From contig JBBIGV010000014.1 in the NCBI GenBank assembly GCA_037447335.1, forward strand, positions 1-55,157: a DNA stretch of 55,157 bases, in the 5' to 3' direction. Source of the stretch: JBBIGV01 sp037447335 (GTDB lineage Bacteria > Bacteroidota > Ignavibacteria > Ignavibacteriales > Ignavibacteriaceae). The position numbers and the translations under genes were made by a program. Positions 54,652-55,157 of this stretch are shown piece by piece; the stretch's first letter is position 1; each line of letters opens with the position of its first letter. Under the pieces are notes generated by a model, which worked only from the letters and a program-made list of their open reading frames with translations, had not been told where the DNA came from and made no database searches.

Positions 54652-54754
54652 GGGAATTGTGCCTGCTAACCTTCGGGGGTTACGACACTCATACCTTGAC
54701 TTTAGCCGCGAAGGTTTCTGTTTGCTTCGACTTTAATGGCTGCACAACAAAAAA

Positions 54755-54774
54755 GGCTGCCCGATTGAGCAGCC
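54755..54774 (-). terminator. Terminator-like hairpin on minus strand
   Basis: GGCTGC, an eight-base loop and GCAGCC, followed on the minus strand by six T. It would end transcription of the T9SS cargo gene to its right, after the tandem hairpins. Confidence 0.7.
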
Positions 54775-54776
54775 TC

Positions 54777-54870
54777 TTTCAGTAGGACAGATTTTAATAT
54801 GTCTGCTTTTTCAGTAGGACAGATTTTAATCTGTCTGTTTTTTCAGTAGGACAGATTTTAATCTGTCCAC
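54777..54870. repeat. Three tandem hairpin units of 31-32 bp
   Basis: Each unit reads TTCAGTAGGACAGATTTTAA and continues with ATCTGTC. The palindrome GGACAGAT/ATCTGTCC is complete in unit 3; unit 1 carries one change. Units start near 54779, 54811 and 54842. Confidence 0.85.
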
Positions 54871-54889
54871 AACACAATTTGCACGGGGA

Positions 54890-55157
54890 TTACTTGACCA
54901 GCAGCATCTTCTTCGTACTTACGTAATCACCGGCGGTAATGCGGTAAAAATATACACCGGATGGCAGGCTGCTTGCATTGAAACTTACCTCATACCTGCC
55001 TGCTTGTTTTGACTCGTTATTGACAAGCGTTTTTACTTTTCTACCAAGAATGTCAAAGATGGTTAATTCAACAATACTTGGTTTGGGGAGATCATAACGG
55101 ACGGTTGTTGACGGGTTGAAGGGATTGGGGTAGTTCTGGTATAATAAATAATCTTCG
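54890..55157 (-). CDS. T9SS cargo protein, C-terminal fragment
   Basis: The 3' end of a gene that continues past the right edge. The 88 visible residues are a type A T9SS sorting domain: LLYQNYPNPFNPSTTVRY, IVELTIFDILGRKVKTLV, LPSGVYFYRITAG and STKKMLLVK. The signal directs export through the outer membrane with removal of this domain. The functional part of the protein is outside the window. Confidence 0.92.
   Translation of the reverse strand, partial: EDYLLYQNYPNPFNPSTTVRYDLPKPSIVELTIFDILGRKVKTLVNNESKQAGRYEVSFNASSLPSGVYFYRITAGDYVSTKKMLLVK

Larger units (their letters stand above)
54586..54889. other. Repeat-rich intergenic stretch
   Basis: No gene is visible. The interval holds a 14-bp inverted repeat at 54602-54651, related ACCTTC fragments near 54667-54716, a terminator-like hairpin at 54755-54774 and three tandem hairpin units at 54777-54870. 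Confidence 0.8.

Overview
The window looks like a chromosomal segment from a Gram-negative bacterium of the Bacteroidota/Chlorobiota/Ignavibacteriota group, most likely an Ignavibacteria-like lineage (inference). The evidence is three proteins with type IX secretion (T9SS) C-terminal sorting domains (YPNPFN-type), a TonB receptor with a carboxypeptidase-regulatory-like N-terminus, lipid A genes (lpxB, lpxK), outer-membrane beta barrels, few strong Shine-Dalgarno sites, frequent GTG/TTG starts and a moderately AT-rich composition. No rRNA, tRNA, CRISPR array or complete insertion sequence was recognised.

Region 1 (1-6400) is an accessory island. It opens with the last 53 codons of a DNA cytosine-5 methyltransferase. 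A compact minus-strand operon converges on it with no spacer: vapB, vapC, two small unknown proteins, an 832-residue GHKL (MORC/MutL-like) ATPase and a 254-residue unknown protein. This is the best candidate for an unusual restriction or defence system. Behind it lie decaying remnants: a DUF1016 nuclease that has lost its nuclease core, and two orphan AbrB-type antitoxin copies broken by small palindromic insertions.

Region 2 (6400-19000) carries envelope and redox genes: membrane-anchored MsrB, a TonB receptor, an EamA transporter, a heme c lipoprotein (DUF3365 type), an ABC exporter pair, a beta barrel with one CxxCH motif, a beta-barrel/TSP3/SPOR protein, a lipoprotein, an Nfu-type Fe-S scaffold and a broken T9SS cargo gene.

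Region 3 (19000-42600) is core chromosome: asparaginase, murI, glnD, queF, queC and tpiA. A long plus-strand series follows: a GH2-like membrane protein, smc, a T9SS cargo protein, a HAD phosphatase, a methyltransferase-like membrane protein, lpxB, a DUF374 acyltransferase, lpxK, ppdK, queA and ispD. Lipid A synthesis (lpxB, lpxK) and queuosine synthesis (queF, queC, queA) are the pathways represented more than once.

Region 4 (42600-52700) is an exopolysaccharide/O-antigen locus, mostly on the minus strand: a polyprenyl-phosphate sugar transferase, three glycosyltransferases, a flippase and a large membrane protein. It is interrupted by a DUF4258/YgiT-type toxin-antitoxin-like cassette lying between two identical 45-bp copies of a glycosyltransferase 5' end, and by a repeat protein carrying one in-frame stop.

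Region 5 (52700-55157) has a DUF1844 protein, NAD kinase, a thioredoxin-like protein, a repeat-rich intergenic stretch with three tandem hairpin units, and the 3' end of another T9SS cargo gene. All functions are assigned by reading motifs; no database search was run.
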